From Nitritalea halalkaliphila LW7 (lineage in GTDB: Bacteria > Bacteroidota > Bacteroidia > Cytophagales > Cyclobacteriaceae): 41,935 bases of DNA. Every line of letters begins with the position of its first letter. Position 1 is the stretch's first letter. Shown here piece by piece: positions 8,430 through 18,454 of this stretch. A program made the position numbers and the translations under genes. Below the pieces are notes generated by a model, which saw only the letters and a program-made list of their open reading frames with translations, searched no databases and was not told the DNA's origin. The stretch is taken from positions 41-41,975 of the forward strand of contig NZ_AJYA01000012.1 in assembly GCF_000265075.1 (NCBI RefSeq), written 5' to 3'.

Positions 8430-9632
8430 ATGCAGCATCGCCAGCTATTCCTATCGTATATGGCCCAGACTACTGACTTTCCACTGCTGATCGACATCGA
8501 ACGCGCAGAGGGCGTGTATCTGTATGGGCCGGATGGAAAGCGCTATCTGGATTTGATTTCGGGTATCGGGGTATCGAATGTGGGGCATCGCCACCCGAAA
8601 GTGTTAGCGGCCATTCAGGGGCAGCTGGATAAGTACCTGCACACCATGGTGTACGGAGAATATGTGCAAAGCCCCCAAACTTTACTGGCACAGGCGCTCG
8701 TGGAGACCCTGCCCGCTCCGCTCGATAATGTGTACCTGATGAATTCCGGGAGCGAGGCCGTGGAAGGAGCCTTAAAGCTCGCCAAGCGCTATACCAATCG
8801 CCGGGAGTTGATTTCCTGCGTAGATGCCTACCATGGTTCCTCACAGGGTGCCCTTTCGGTGGGCGGGAATGAGCGCTTTAAACGCGCCTATCGCCCACTT
8901 CTACCTGGTGTGCGCCATATCGTGTACGGGGCTTATTCGCATCTCGAGCGTATCACCACTGATACGGCAGCCGTTATCATCGAAACCGTGCAGGGTGAAG
9001 CGGGCGTGCGCGTCGCCTGCAGCCAGTATTTTCAGGCCCTTCGGCGCCGCTGTGATGAAACAGGAACCCTACTCATTTTAGACGAAATTCAAGCTGGATT
9101 CGGGCGGACTGGCAGTTTCTGGGCCTTCGAAGACTTCGGCATCGTGCCAGATATTCTTGTCTGCGCGAAAGGCATGGGGGGCGGCATGCCCATCGCGGCC
9201 TTTATCAGCTCTAAAGAGAAGATGAAGGTATTCGCTAACAATCCGATTTTAGGCCACATCACGACTTTCGGCGGACATCCCGTAAGTGCGGCAGCCTCCT
9301 TAGCGACCCTGAAGCTGATTCGAGAGGGCGGCTTAGTGGATGCGGTGCACCGCAAAGCGCGACGTTTTCACGAGCTGCTGAAGCACCCTCTTATCAAAGG
9401 CATCCGCAATAAAGGCCTGCTGATGGCCGTACAATTCGAGAGCTTTGCCATCCTGAAACCTATCATCGACCTGGCGATCGCTAAGGGCGTCATCACCGAC
9501 TGGTTTCTTTTCTGTGACGATGCCATGCGGATCGCTCCCCCACTGACGATCAGTGAGGAAGAAATCGCTGAAGCTTGTTCCATCCTACTGGAAGCCATTA
9601 ACGAAAGCCCCGCCGGACAGGCGCTGCGCTAA
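8430..9632 (+). CDS. Class III pyridoxal-phosphate aminotransferase
   Basis: The 400-residue protein is an intact class III aminotransferase related to acetylornithine and 4-aminobutyrate aminotransferases. The PLP-phosphate binding MNSGSEAVEGALKLA, the ring-stacking DAYHGSS, the cofactor aspartate in LILDEIQAGFGRTG and the Schiff-base lysine in CAKGMGGGMP are all present. The substrate cannot be set from these motifs, because other arginine-pathway genes are absent nearby. It starts 6 bases after the methyltransferase and is followed 37 bases later by the acylase, so it lies inside a plus-strand operon. Confidence 0.9.
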   Translation: MQHRQLFLSYMAQTTDFPLLIDIERAEGVYLYGPDGKRYLDLISGIGVSNVGHRHPKVLAAIQGQLDKYLHTMVYGEYVQSPQTLLAQALVETLPAPLDNVYLMNSGSEAVEGALKLAKRYTNRRELISCVDAYHGSSQGALSVGGNERFKRAYRPLLPGVRHIVYGAYSHLERITTDTAAVIIETVQGEAGVRVACSQYFQALRRRCDETGTLLILDEIQAGFGRTGSFWAFEDFGIVPDILVCAKGMGGGMPIAAFISSKEKMKVFANNPILGHITTFGGHPVSAAASLATLKLIREGGLVDAVHRKARRFHELLKHPLIKGIRNKGLLMAVQFESFAILKPIIDLAIAKGVITDWFLFCDDAMRIAPPLTISEEEIAEACSILLEAINESPAGQALR

Positions 9633-9669
9633 ATGCAGCGAACCCCTTTTAAACCCCATAACCGCTCCT

Positions 9670-12065
9670 ATGAAAAAGCTCCTTTGGATAGTTCCCCTCA
9701 GCCTTTTGGTCCTGATACTGATTGGCTTTTTTTGGCTGCGCCAAAGCCACCTACCGGCCTATTCGGGCACACTGCGCCTCAGCAGTTTACAGCCCCCGTA
9801 ACGGTGCATTACGACACCTATGGCATTCCCCACTTGTATGCTGAAAATCTGCATGATGTTTATCAGGCTTTCGGCTGGGTCCATGCGCAGGATCGGCTTT
9901 TTCAACTGGAAATGATGCGACGTGTCGGAACGGGGTCATTAGCGGAGCTGCTAGGGGAGGATTTAGTGGAAATCGACCGCTTTTTTCATACCCTGGGGAT
10001 TCCTGCCCATGCGCGAGAAAGTGCGGAGGCCTTCCGGAAAAATGCCCCCGCCCCTGTTCAAGATGCCGTCACCGCTTATATCGAAGGGGTGAATGCGTTT
10101 ATTCGTGAGGGCAAGCTGCCACTAGAGTACCGGCTTCTCGGCCATACACCGCGGCCATACACGCTGGAGGATATGCATGGTATCATCGGCTATATGTCCT
10201 TTACCTTTGCGATGGCGATGAAAACAGACCCACTGGTTACCTATATCGCCGAGCGACTGGGGCCCGACTATCTGGCCGCTCTCCATGTGCATACAGGAGC
10301 TGAACATACCCGAATCCCAAACCACTCTAAAGGACGCTGGTTACAGAGCGCCGATCCACGTCTTCCTCAGGCGGCTTTGGCCGATTTACTCGACAAGCTA
10401 CCCGTTCCGCTGCTTATGGGCAGTAATGCATGGGTGATTTCAGGGGAGCGCAGTGCATCGGGGCAGGTAGTGTTTGCGAATGACACGCATATCGGTTTTG
10501 CGCAGCCTGCTGTCTGGTATGAGGCGCATTTAGAGACTCCAGAACTACAGTTTTACGGGAATCATCTGGCTGGGGTACCTTTCGGTCTGGTGGGACACAG
10601 TCGGACGCATGCATTCGGGCTAACCATGTTCGAAAACGATGATCAGGACTTTTTCGTCGAGACGCTTCATCCAGAAAATCCGCTTGAAGTGCGTTACGGC
10701 GAGGCTTGGGAGCCGCTGCGTGTGCGGGAGGTGGCCCTGGCGGTCAAAGATGCCGACTCCGTCCATTTCCAGGTGTTGGAAAGCCGTCACGGACCCCTTA
10801 TGCAAGAGGTGCTTCCTGAATTACAGGCAGTAACAGAGCAGCCCGTGAGCACCTGGTGGATATACACCAAGCAGGAGACGCGAGCCTTAGAGGCACTCTT
10901 TCGCATGAACCATGCCGAGAGCCCAGAGGATGTGGCCGCGGCCGCAGCGCTAATTCATGCCCCCGGGTTAAACATCATGTATGGAGATGCCGCTGGAAAC
11001 ATCGCTTGGTGGGCTGCTGCTCAACTTTACGAGCGTCCAGAGGGCGTCGATTCGAAAATTTTCCGTGATGGCAGTACCCCAGAGGAAGCAGCACATGAGT
11101 ACCTGCCTTTTTCCTTAAATCCCCAAAGTATAAATCCGCCCTCCGGGTATGTCATTTCGGCGAATAATCAACCGGATACCTTGGCTAACGGCCTCCTCTA
11201 CCCCGGCTACTACTACCCAGGAGACCGCTGGGCTCGGATCGCAGAGCTACTCGAGTCACAAGAGAAATGGACGCTATCCGGGATGAAGGCGATTCACCTG
11301 GATGTGAAAAACAAACAGTTTCCAGCCTATGCGGCGGGTCTCTTAGCCGCTGTGTCTACGGCAGATTTCAGTGCCCTCGCCCCAGCCCTTGAGGTCTTAG
11401 CCGCCTGGGATGGTGACCATGACCTGGACAGCAGTGCACCCCTTCTCTACTATACCTGGCTGTATTACACCTTGCAGGAAATGATGGAAGATGAGCTTGG
11501 CCCTGACTTCTTCGAGAGTTATCTGAAGACCTTTATGCATATCCGAAGTGTCGGGAAGTTGGTCCTCGATCCTACGCATCCTTGGTGGAATCGGGTGGAT
11601 GAAGCAGGTACGCAGACCCATGAGGACATTATTCGGCGTGGGCTCGAAAAAGCTCAAAAAGTTCTTTTAGAGCGGTATGGGAAGGCGGAGACCTGGACCT
11701 GGGGACGCGCCGTTTCACTGGAGCATCCGCATCCCCTGGGGGCGGTGGCGCCCTTAGATAAGGTGTTTTCGGTACGTGCGCCAGTGGTGCCCGCGAATGA
11801 GGAGGCCGTTAACAAGTTGGCATTTGATTTAAATGGAACGGGCGCCTTTTCCGTACGCTCTGGGCCTGCTATGCGTATTTTATTGGATTTTGGAGATGTC
11901 GAGGAAGCGATTTCGGTTTTGCCTACCGGCCAAAGTGGTAATCGTTTTAGCCCTCACTATGCAGATCAGGTGAAGCTCTTCGTGGAAGGTGCGTACCGCC
12001 CGATGGACATGAACCGAGAGCGCATTCAAAACCAATCTCGCTCGAAATTGGTTTTACAACCGTGA
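9670..12065 (+). CDS. Penicillin acylase family N-terminal-nucleophile hydrolase (one apparent frameshift)
   Basis: This Ntn hydrolase is made as one chain that cuts itself into two subunits and hydrolyses amide bonds. Substrates in the family include penicillin G and acyl-homoserine lactones. LLMGSNAWVISG contains the Gly-Ser processing site (Ser codon at 10422), and the later GLTMFENDDQDFF is typical of the family. The ATG at 9670 gives MKKLLWIVPLSLLVLILIGF, a clear signal or anchor segment. This is in a different frame from VTVHYDTYGIPHLYAEN, and one missing G near 9792 joins them into 798 residues. Without the repair the open frame begins at 9633 with a nonsense leader lacking any export signal. 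Quorum quenching is possible but unsupported. Confidence 0.88.
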
Positions 12066-12094
12066 CCAAGACCGAATGTCTTAACGCTTGACTT

Positions 12095-12520
12095 ATGAAA
12101 AAAAATCGTGTTCCCCATTCCTATCCCCATCAAAAGTCTGAGGAAGAATGGAAGCAACTGCTTGACGCTAAAAGTTACCATATTTTACGAGAGAAAGGTA
12201 CGGAAAGGCCTTTTACGGGGACGTATTACCTGAATAAAGAAACGGGGATCTACCAGTGTAAGGGCTGCGGAAATGAGATTTTTCACTCTGCTGCCAAGTA
12301 CGATAGTGGCTGCGGCTGGCCCTCTTTCACTGCCCCTGTACGCCCCGAGGCGATCCGTGTGGAGATGGATTATAGTCATTTTATGATCCGAGAGGAAATA
12401 CTGTGTGCGAACTGCGGTGGGCATCTGGGTCATCGCTTTCCGGATGGACCTTCAGATCGGGGTGGCATTCGATACTGCATCAATTCTGCTTCGATGGACT
12501 TCGAATCACAGGAGGAATAA
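12095..12520 (+). CDS. msrB: Peptide-methionine (R)-S-oxide reductase
   Basis: This enzyme repairs oxidised methionine (R form) in proteins. The 141-residue sequence has two zinc-binding CxxC pairs (CKGCGNEIF and CANCGGHLGHRF), the substrate site YDSGCGWPSF, and the catalytic cysteine in RYCINSASMDF. No signal peptide is visible, so it acts in the cytoplasm. It starts 29 bases after the acylase and ends the plus-strand operon, followed by a terminator. The frame is intact. Confidence 0.95.
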   Translation: MKKNRVPHSYPHQKSEEEWKQLLDAKSYHILREKGTERPFTGTYYLNKETGIYQCKGCGNEIFHSAAKYDSGCGWPSFTAPVRPEAIRVEMDYSHFMIREEILCANCGGHLGHRFPDGPSDRGGIRYCINSASMDFESQEE

Positions 12521-12612
12521 GAGCGTGAACAATGCATACACGTTCACCTCATGCGATCATTTCGAATTAATTTAGCTCCAAGCCAGAGTAGGAAGTCAGG
12601 TTAAAGGAAACG

Positions 12613-12643
12613 GGCCGCACCTGCTGATAGGTGGCGGCCTTTT
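12613..12643 (+). terminator. Rho-independent terminator after msrB
   Basis: GGCCGCACCT pairs with AGGTGGCGGCC (one bulged base) around the loop GCTGAT, followed by TTTT. Confidence 0.7.
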
Positions 12644-12647
12644 GCAT

Positions 12648-12670
12648 TAATTTGTGCGCAGCACAAATTA
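12648..12670 (-). terminator. Perfect hairpin overlapping the mog stop codon
   Basis: TAATTTGTGC and GCACAAATTA form a perfect 10-base-pair inverted repeat around GCA. The mog stop codon (12668-12670) is inside one arm. With the adjacent GC-rich hairpin it lies between convergent msrB and mog, and could act as a minus-strand terminator or mRNA 3'-end structure. Confidence 0.5.
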
Positions 12671-13195
12671 CTTTTTCTTCGGGCGGAAAACTTGGATGGC
12701 TTCTGGATTTCCCTCCAAGTAGGGACCCTCGATCAGGTCGATACAGTAGGGAATGGCCGGAAAGACGGCCTCCAAACACTCGCGAATCGCCGCGGGCTTT
12801 CCGGGAAGATTGAGTATCAAGCTCTTGCCTCGAATTCCGGCCGTCTGGCGCGATAGGATCGCGGTAGGTACCGACCTTAAGCTGACCGCGCGCATCAGCT
12901 CCCCGAAACCGGGCAGCATTTTATCGCATACCGCCTCTGTAGCTTCAGGTGTCACATCTCGTACGGCAGGGCCCGTACCCCCCGTGGTAATGATTAAACA
13001 ACAGCCCTCCTCATCCGCTAAAGCTTTCATCGTAGCTTCTAAAAGGTCCTGCTCGTCAGGAACGACGCGATAGACGGGTTCATAAGGGCTACTCAAGTAC
13101 TCATCCAGTACTGTCAGAATTCCCTTTCCCGAAATGTCTTCATAAATTTTCGCCGCCGCGCGGTCCGAAGATGTGATTACACCTATTTTGATCAT
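12668..13195 (-). CDS. mog: Molybdopterin adenylyltransferase
   Basis: This MogA/MoaB-fold enzyme activates molybdopterin by adenylation before metal insertion. In the 175-residue protein, TTGGTGPAVRDVTPEAT is the conserved molybdopterin-binding block and AGIRGKSLILNLPGKP is the second signature. It is the last gene of a five-gene molybdenum cofactor unit, 16 bases after moaE. The frame is intact. The distinction between MogA and MoaB, which share this fold, rests on overall pattern and operon context. Confidence 0.9.
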   Translation of the reverse strand: MIKIGVITSSDRAAAKIYEDISGKGILTVLDEYLSSPYEPVYRVVPDEQDLLEATMKALADEEGCCLIITTGGTGPAVRDVTPEATEAVCDKMLPGFGELMRAVSLRSVPTAILSRQTAGIRGKSLILNLPGKPAAIRECLEAVFPAIPYCIDLIEGPYLEGNPEAIQVFRPKKK

Positions 13196-13211
13196 CGTTC
13201 TGTATTAGGTT

Positions 13212-13646
13212 TTATGTATTTACTTTCCAAACATCCCCTCCATCTTCTAACACTTCTTTTCCCCAAATGGGAAGATCAAACTTGACACGCTCCACCAGCT
13301 CACGTTCTGCGGAAAGGGTGGCATCTCGACGGGCGCCGGCCACAAAAATCACCATACACAGCTGTCCCACCGCCACTTCGCCTTCACTGTGGATCACGGT
13401 TAAATCTTGAATCTCGTAGCGTGCCGACAGGTCCTTAGCGATGGATTCGAATTCCTTATACGCCATTTCCTTATACGTGCTAAACTGAATCGCACGTACA
13501 CGTCCGCCAGCTTTGGCATCCCCTCGGATGCGCCCTAAGAAAATCGCATGTGCACCGATTCCCCCTTGTTGCTCATAAGCGGCTACTAAGCTGCCCACAC
13601 GTGTGGCGGGAATAGGTCCCGACTGAAATTCTAAACTACTGGCCAT
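13212..13646 (-). CDS. moaE: Molybdopterin synthase catalytic subunit
   Basis: MoaE transfers sulphur from thiocarboxylated MoaD to precursor Z to form molybdopterin. The 144-residue protein contains HAIFLGRIRGDA near the start, FSTYKEMAYKEFE, the IHSEGEVAVGQ block and the C-terminal FDLPIWGKEVLEDG containing the conserved catalytic-region lysine. Its start overlaps the end of the moeB-rhodanese gene by 11 bases, indicating translational coupling. Frame intact. Confidence 0.93.
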   Translation of the reverse strand: MASSLEFQSGPIPATRVGSLVAAYEQQGGIGAHAIFLGRIRGDAKAGGRVRAIQFSTYKEMAYKEFESIAKDLSARYEIQDLTVIHSEGEVAVGQLCMVIFVAGARRDATLSAERELVERVKFDLPIWGKEVLEDGGDVWKVNT

Positions 13647-14762
13647 CGTTGTTGTGATTTATCCAAGCATTTATTCCTCCTGCTATGCCTATAAATTCAT
13701 GTGCAGGGAATTGTGATTTTAAAGCAATTACTGCCCGTTTACTGCGTACTCCAGACTGGCAAAAAACAGCCACCTTACGCGGCGCTATTTCTGGTCCAAA
13801 GATACGCGCTGCTTCCTTTTCCAGCCTACTGAGGGGAAGTTCCAAAAGTCTTTTCGGGTTAATCCCTAATTTGGGTTGCTCCTCTTTCTCCCGCACATCC
13901 AGCAGGAGTGTTTGCTGTGTTTTGGCCTGACGTAAGGCCGTTTCCCAAGGGATTTCCTCTTCCTCTAAGCTGCAGGGAACAGCATAGTTCTCCGCTAATA
14001 GGGCCTCCCAGGTGGCGGGGGCTGCTTCCCTTCCTTTCGGATCTGCTACCAAGCGAATAGCTTGCGTGCGGTATCCATTTAGCGAAAACATACAAAGCGT
14101 ATTGTGTAGATGCAGTGCCCTTCCCACAAGGAACGCGAGGCTTCCGCTGCCATCATATTGCCAATGATGCCGGGCAGTACACCGAGGACGCCCGCCTCTG
14201 CACAGTTAGGTACCTCTCCCGGGGCAGGAAGGTTGGGAAACAGGTCGCGGTAATTAGCTGCATAGCCCTGAGCATCCGGATGATGCAGTAATACGGCATG
14301 CCCACTGTCTCGAAAAATGGCACCGAAAACCAATGGCAAGCCGAGTAGAGCGCAACTATCATTTACCAAGTAACGGGTTTCAAAATTGTCACTCCCATCT
14401 ACGATCAGCTCATAATCGGTTAGCAGATCGCGGAGGTGCTCATCCGGTTTGAGGCCGCTGGCATGCACCTGAATGCGGACTTCTGGGTTGAGCGCGCGAA
14501 GATAGGCCGCTGCAAGCTCCGCTTTGGGCTGGCCCACCTCAGCTGTCTTAAAAACGGTTTGGCGGTGTAGGTTACTCAGTGAAACCGTATCGAAATCGCA
14601 TACGCCGAGGGTCCCCACCCCAGCACCTGCTAAGGCCAAGAGCACGGGAAGCCCTAGACCACCCGCGCCGACGACGAGGACACGCGACTGACTGAGTTTT
14701 TTTTGGGCCTCGGGCCCAAAACCCGGCACCAACTGCTGTCTGCTGTAACGGTTATCTTCCAT
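13636..14762 (-). CDS. moeB: MoeB/ThiF-type adenylyltransferase fused to rhodanese (one apparent frameshift)
   Basis: This enzyme adenylates the C-terminal glycine of MoaD, and its rhodanese domain probably supplies sulphur for the thiocarboxylate. The N-terminal domain has VVGAGGLGLP (ATP loop), CDFDTVSLSNLHRQ and VPNCAEAGVLGVLPG. The rhodanese domain carries LLLDVREKEE and the active-site loop FCQSGVRSKRA. The zinc-binding CxxC pairs of Escherichia coli MoeB are not seen. The two domains are in different frames because a G is missing near 14120. Repair gives 375 residues with EGALHLHNTL across the join. The start at 14762 (MEDNRYSRQQL) is one base after the moaD stop, and the longer in-frame start would overlap moaD. 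Confidence 0.9.
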
Positions 14763-14763
14763 T

Positions 14764-14997
14764 TTATCCTCCTGAAAACGGTGGTAAAAGGGCCACACGA
14801 TCTCCGTTTTGGAGCGGCTGCGTGTCCTGAACCAAGGTCTCATTTACGGCTAGTTTAAAGGTTTTCGCTTGTAAAAGCGGATAGATTGCATATAAGTGCG
14901 CCAGCAGCGCTGCTGTATCAGCGGCTTGATCGGGGGTAAGCGTCAGTGTTTCTTGACCGGTGAGTTCAGCCAGCTGTCCGAAGAAATGGATCTCCAT
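14764..14997 (-). CDS. moaD: Molybdopterin synthase sulphur carrier subunit
   Basis: MoaD is a ubiquitin-like carrier whose C-terminal glycine is thiocarboxylated to deliver sulphur to molybdopterin. The 77-residue sequence starts MEIHFFGQLAELTG and ends NGDRVALLPPFSGG, with the diagnostic GG terminus. It lies between moeA (6-base gap) and moeB (1-base gap), its activating enzyme. Frame intact. Confidence 0.93.
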   Translation of the reverse strand: MEIHFFGQLAELTGQETLTLTPDQAADTAALLAHLYAIYPLLQAKTFKLAVNETLVQDTQPLQNGDRVALLPPFSGG

Positions 14998-15003
14998 GTG
15001 TGT

Positions 15004-16211
15004 TCAGTTTATAGGTTTGTAGCGAAAGGGATACACGCGTACGTGACTGCCTGCTTCGACCTTCTCTTGACTTTCGGGCACTTCCACGATGCAGTTTGCC
15101 TGTGCGAAGGCATCCATTTTATAGGATTCCTGTCCTCCTAAAATGCGGACCTCCCCCTCTGCGTAAATTCCCTTTAGCAGCAGAGTAAGCGGTACTTTCT
15201 TTACGAAGGCCTCGCTGGCGGTGAGCATCCTCCCTTCTGGAAAATCCTCCCGCTGACCACTTAAGAGCTGGAGTGCGGGCAGCACGTAGGTGTAAAAGCA
15301 GGTAAGTGTAGAGGCGGGATTGCCCGGAAGGGCAAAAACCAGTTTACTTCCTCTTGTCCCCGCATAAAAGGGCTTCCCCGGACGCTGCTTGACTTTATAA
15401 AATAGTGTTTCTACGCCGTTTTCCTGCAGGGCGCGGTAGACGTGGTCATGGTCGCCAACGGAAATGCCGCCCATAATCAGAAGAACATCGTGAGTATCTA
15501 GGCCCGCACTAATGCTATCCCGGATCGTTTCGAAGTGATCGGGCAGGGTGGGCAGGGCGCTTACATCGAAGTGTGCTTCCCGTAAGGCTGCTTGTATGGT
15601 GTAAGAATTGCTTTCGTAAATTTGACCAAAGTTCAAAGGTTTTCCGGGTGTAACAAGCTCTTCTCCAGACTGCATCAGCTGGATACTGGGCTTTTTATAC
15701 ACTGGAATAGTGGCTAGCCCCATGCCGGCTAAAAAACCAACCATAGCAGCGTGCAGAGGCATTCCGGGCGTGGCTACCAAGGCTCCTTTTTCGGTCTGAC
15801 TGCCTGCTAAGCGGATATGTTGGCCTGTAAACAAAGGTTTGGGGGGCTGCTCTCCTGGAGAAACTTGGCCGTCTTGAAGGGCCACCCATTCTTGCATGAC
15901 ACAGTGTCAGCGCCTTTCGGAATCGGAGCACCTGTAAAAATGCGTGCTGCCGTACCGGGTGCTAAATCGGGAACATGATCGATGCCTGCGGGAATTTCTC
16001 CCTGCACCTGAAGTGGGCCAGCCTGAAATTCTGCCAAGCGAACGGCATACCCGTCCATGGCGGCGTTATCAAACATGGGGACAGCGATCGGGGCATAAAG
16101 CGTTTCGGCGATATGATGTCCATGTGCTTCAGCTATGGGGAGCTGCTCCACACTGCGCTTGTCCGCTAAAAAGGTTCTTATGCGTGATTTGGCTTCTTGT
16201 ACAGAAATCAT
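15004..16211 (-). CDS. moeA: Molybdopterin molybdenumtransferase (one apparent frameshift)
   Basis: MoeA inserts molybdate into adenylated molybdopterin. The N-terminal part has MFDNAAMDGYAV and FTGAPIPKGADTV. The C-terminal part has MGGISVGDHDHVY and ALPGNPASTLTCFY, both hallmark MoeA blocks. The two halves are in different frames. A missing base near 15900 separates GADTV from MQEWVALQDG, and restoring a G gives GADTVVMQEW and a 402-residue protein, the normal length. It is the first gene of the molybdenum cofactor unit. A TAATTTCG element about 30 bases upstream of the start (16242-16249) is a near match to the lineage promoter. Confidence 0.92.
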
Positions 16212-16320
16212 GGGGGGATATAAAGCTGTTTGATTACAGAACGAAATTATCGGTCCTTTGATTTGGAAACAACCCTAATCCCTCCATTTTCTATGATTTT
16301 TCTGACAGTTCTCTGTTATT

Positions 16321-18144
16321 TTAGCTAGGGAGTATCATTTTTTCTCCCCTTACCGCGCTGCAAGTCGGCTGGAGCTGCGCTTCGAATTCTTGCAAGATGG
16401 CGCGGTCTTCCGCAGAAAGCCAGAGTTGACCTTTAGTCAAAAGCTGTTTGTAGTACTGAATCCCATCAAGCAGATGCTTGCGAAAGGTTTCCGAGCTGGC
16501 CTGAATTTTCTCGGGGCTATGGCGGAGGGACTTGGCTAATTCCTTTTTCCAGTAATCCACATATAGGGAAAGCTCCTTAACGAAGAGATGTGGTCTTTTT
16601 ACCCCTTCCAGGACATTATTTCGTCCGTAAATATGTCCAACCAGTTCCGCTAAGGTGTAGGTAGATCGGAAATAGGCGCTATTCGGTCCGGGGCAGATGG
16701 ACACGGCCGTCAGGCCACGCGCCGGGCTTACGCCATGCTCCAGCAAGGCAGAGGCACCAAGACCCTCACAGAGACAGTCTTTGGCGAGCACATCTTGCTT
16801 CTCTCCACACTGAGGAAGCGCTTGCTGACTAGCGACTTCTAATTCCTGCAACTTGAGTCGCTGATACTGTCGGGATGCGGTGCAAATCGCTTTTTCGGTG
16901 TACCGCGTATCGAAGGACAAGAACTTTTTATAGCATGGAGAACCGGGACGGTTTTTTTCGATCCGCGCAAGACGCTGCTGTTCACCTGAACTGTTGCGAA
17001 AATTGTTAAAGGGCACACCTAGCGGGGAGGCGTGGGATAGGTAAAAGTCACTGGCTTTGGCTTGCGTGAGTGCTTCTCGTGTGCGTGCATCCACCTGTGT
17101 GGCCTCAGGCACGAGCAAAAAGGGTGATCCCCAGCCGATGCGCTTTAGGCCGTAGGTTTCCATCAGCCATGCGTGCTCTTCAGCTGTGCCGACGCCTCCT
17201 TGGCGCACTGAGCTTCAACTGATACTCCTGTCTCAAGGCAGGAAGTCCGAGTTGTTCCCAGGCGGTTTCACAGGAGCTGCGAAGCGTTTCGGCCAGTTCT
17301 GTCCTTTTTTCAGCGAACTCAGCCAGTATAGGTCCTAAAAGATGGCCAGGCGTAGCGAAGGCATGTCCGCCACAGTTGAGCCCCGACTCCACTCGAAATT
17401 CATCCACCCAAAGCCCTTTTTTCGCCAAAAAGCGTCCTTGGATGAGAGCAGAACGGTAGTCGCTGACCTTTAGAATGATGCGTTTTTTCAGTTGGCCATA
17501 AGCATCGGGCAGAAAATCAGGAAACTGGGCACAGTAGCTGTAGAGTCCAGGGTTCAGGCCAGCAGAAAACACGACCGCGCTCTGCAGGCTGGACTGCGCA
17601 AACCCCCGAAGTGCAGCCATGGCATCGCTAAATTCACGGCCAAGCGGGTTTCCGGCTTTGTCGAAGTTGGGTTTATCTACTTTGGTCATGATATTCACGT
17701 CTAGGCTGCCTACTGGAAGCTGCTCGGTAAACCGCTGCCAGTGGGAAGCACTCAGCGCTTTGCCTTTGGCCCGGAGGCCGTAAACTCGGCCTTCAGGGTA
17801 GAGCGATCGGGGAGCAAGTCCATGTACTGTTCCAGTTCGCGGGAAAAGTGCTGGCCATTTGTGCGTAGGCGCGTCACTTTTTCTTGTACGAGGCCCTGTA
17901 AGGTATCTAGGTAAGCTGTAATTCTTTTGGCGCGGGAGTCTGTGGCTGTTTCAGGAATTTCTGTGTAGGGGCTTCCATATTTTTCGTGCCACACGCGGCG
18001 CAGGGACTCCAGCAGGCCATCATCCATGATCGACATGACCGAGTCGATGCCCAGATGGGCTACTTTTAAGGGGGTTTCGAGAGTAAAGCCTAGACCCATG
18101 ACAGGGATATGAAAGGTGTGTGGGGAGGCAGAAATAAGAGACAT
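16321..18144 (-). CDS. Nitronate monooxygenase-like TIM-barrel protein with Cys-rich C-terminus (two apparent frameshifts)
   Basis: Three consecutive reading frames form one protein of about 607 residues. IPVMGLGFTLETPLKVAHLG, SGLNCGGHAFATPG, RQGGVGTAEEHAWLM and GWGSPFLLVPEA match in order the barrel start, the flavin-phosphate GGH motif, the GGI-type loop and the last barrel strand of nitronate monooxygenase-like FMN proteins. The last third has cysteines in SPCYKKFLSF, AICTASRQY, DCLCEGLG and SICPGPN, which could bind a metal cluster. The breaks are near 17771 (one G missing; restores a join through ALSASHWQRFTEQLPVGSLDVN) and near 17203. Similar full-length proteins are known to me from other Bacteroidota, but no function is assigned. 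The substrate is unknown. A TACTTTTG promoter element lies 39 bases upstream. Confidence 0.7.
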
Positions 18145-18182
18145 ATAAGCAGTAAAAAGGTGAATAAAATTTCTTACAAGCT

Positions 18183-18190
18183 CAAAAGTA
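18183..18190 (-). promoter_or_regulatory. Putative promoter of the TIM-barrel gene, -7 element TACTTTTG
   Basis: TACTTTTG on the minus strand matches TAnnTTTG exactly, with a TTTTT run about 19 bases upstream. Its start site would lie about 33 bases before the ATG at 18144. The rest of the 310-base gap 18145-18454 holds only the terminator near 18400. Confidence 0.5.
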
Positions 18191-18370
18191 GCGTTTCTAT
18201 CGGCGGAAAAAGATTGATTTTGACAGCAACGGAGCTGATTTGGCTCATAAAATCGGCTGCACGCTCCGTCTGAGTCGACTGAACAGAAGGGAAGTGCAGT
18301 AGCGTTGTCTCGAAGTTGCCACGATGGTCCTCCTTATTTTTGGGTGAAGCTATGAGGTATTTTAGTCGCT

Positions 18371-18414
18371 AAAAAAAGCCCCCTGCAGACCTTTTCAGGC
18401 AGTACAGGGGGCTT
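18371..18414 (-). terminator. Rho-independent terminator after the unknown-function gene
   Basis: On the minus strand AAGCCCCCTG pairs with CAGGGGGCTT across a 19-base loop and is followed by seven T residues. It lies about 40 bases after the stop of the gene ending at 18455. Confidence 0.85.
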
Positions 18415-18454
18415 GGCATCCAGAATAATTTTGGCCGCGGGCCAAAGCGAATAC

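Noticed and set aside
14079..14843. Longer MoeB start at 14843
   Set aside because: The extra N-terminal residues overlap moaD in another frame and match nothing. The ATG at 14762 one base after the moaD stop gives the normal MoeB N-terminus.
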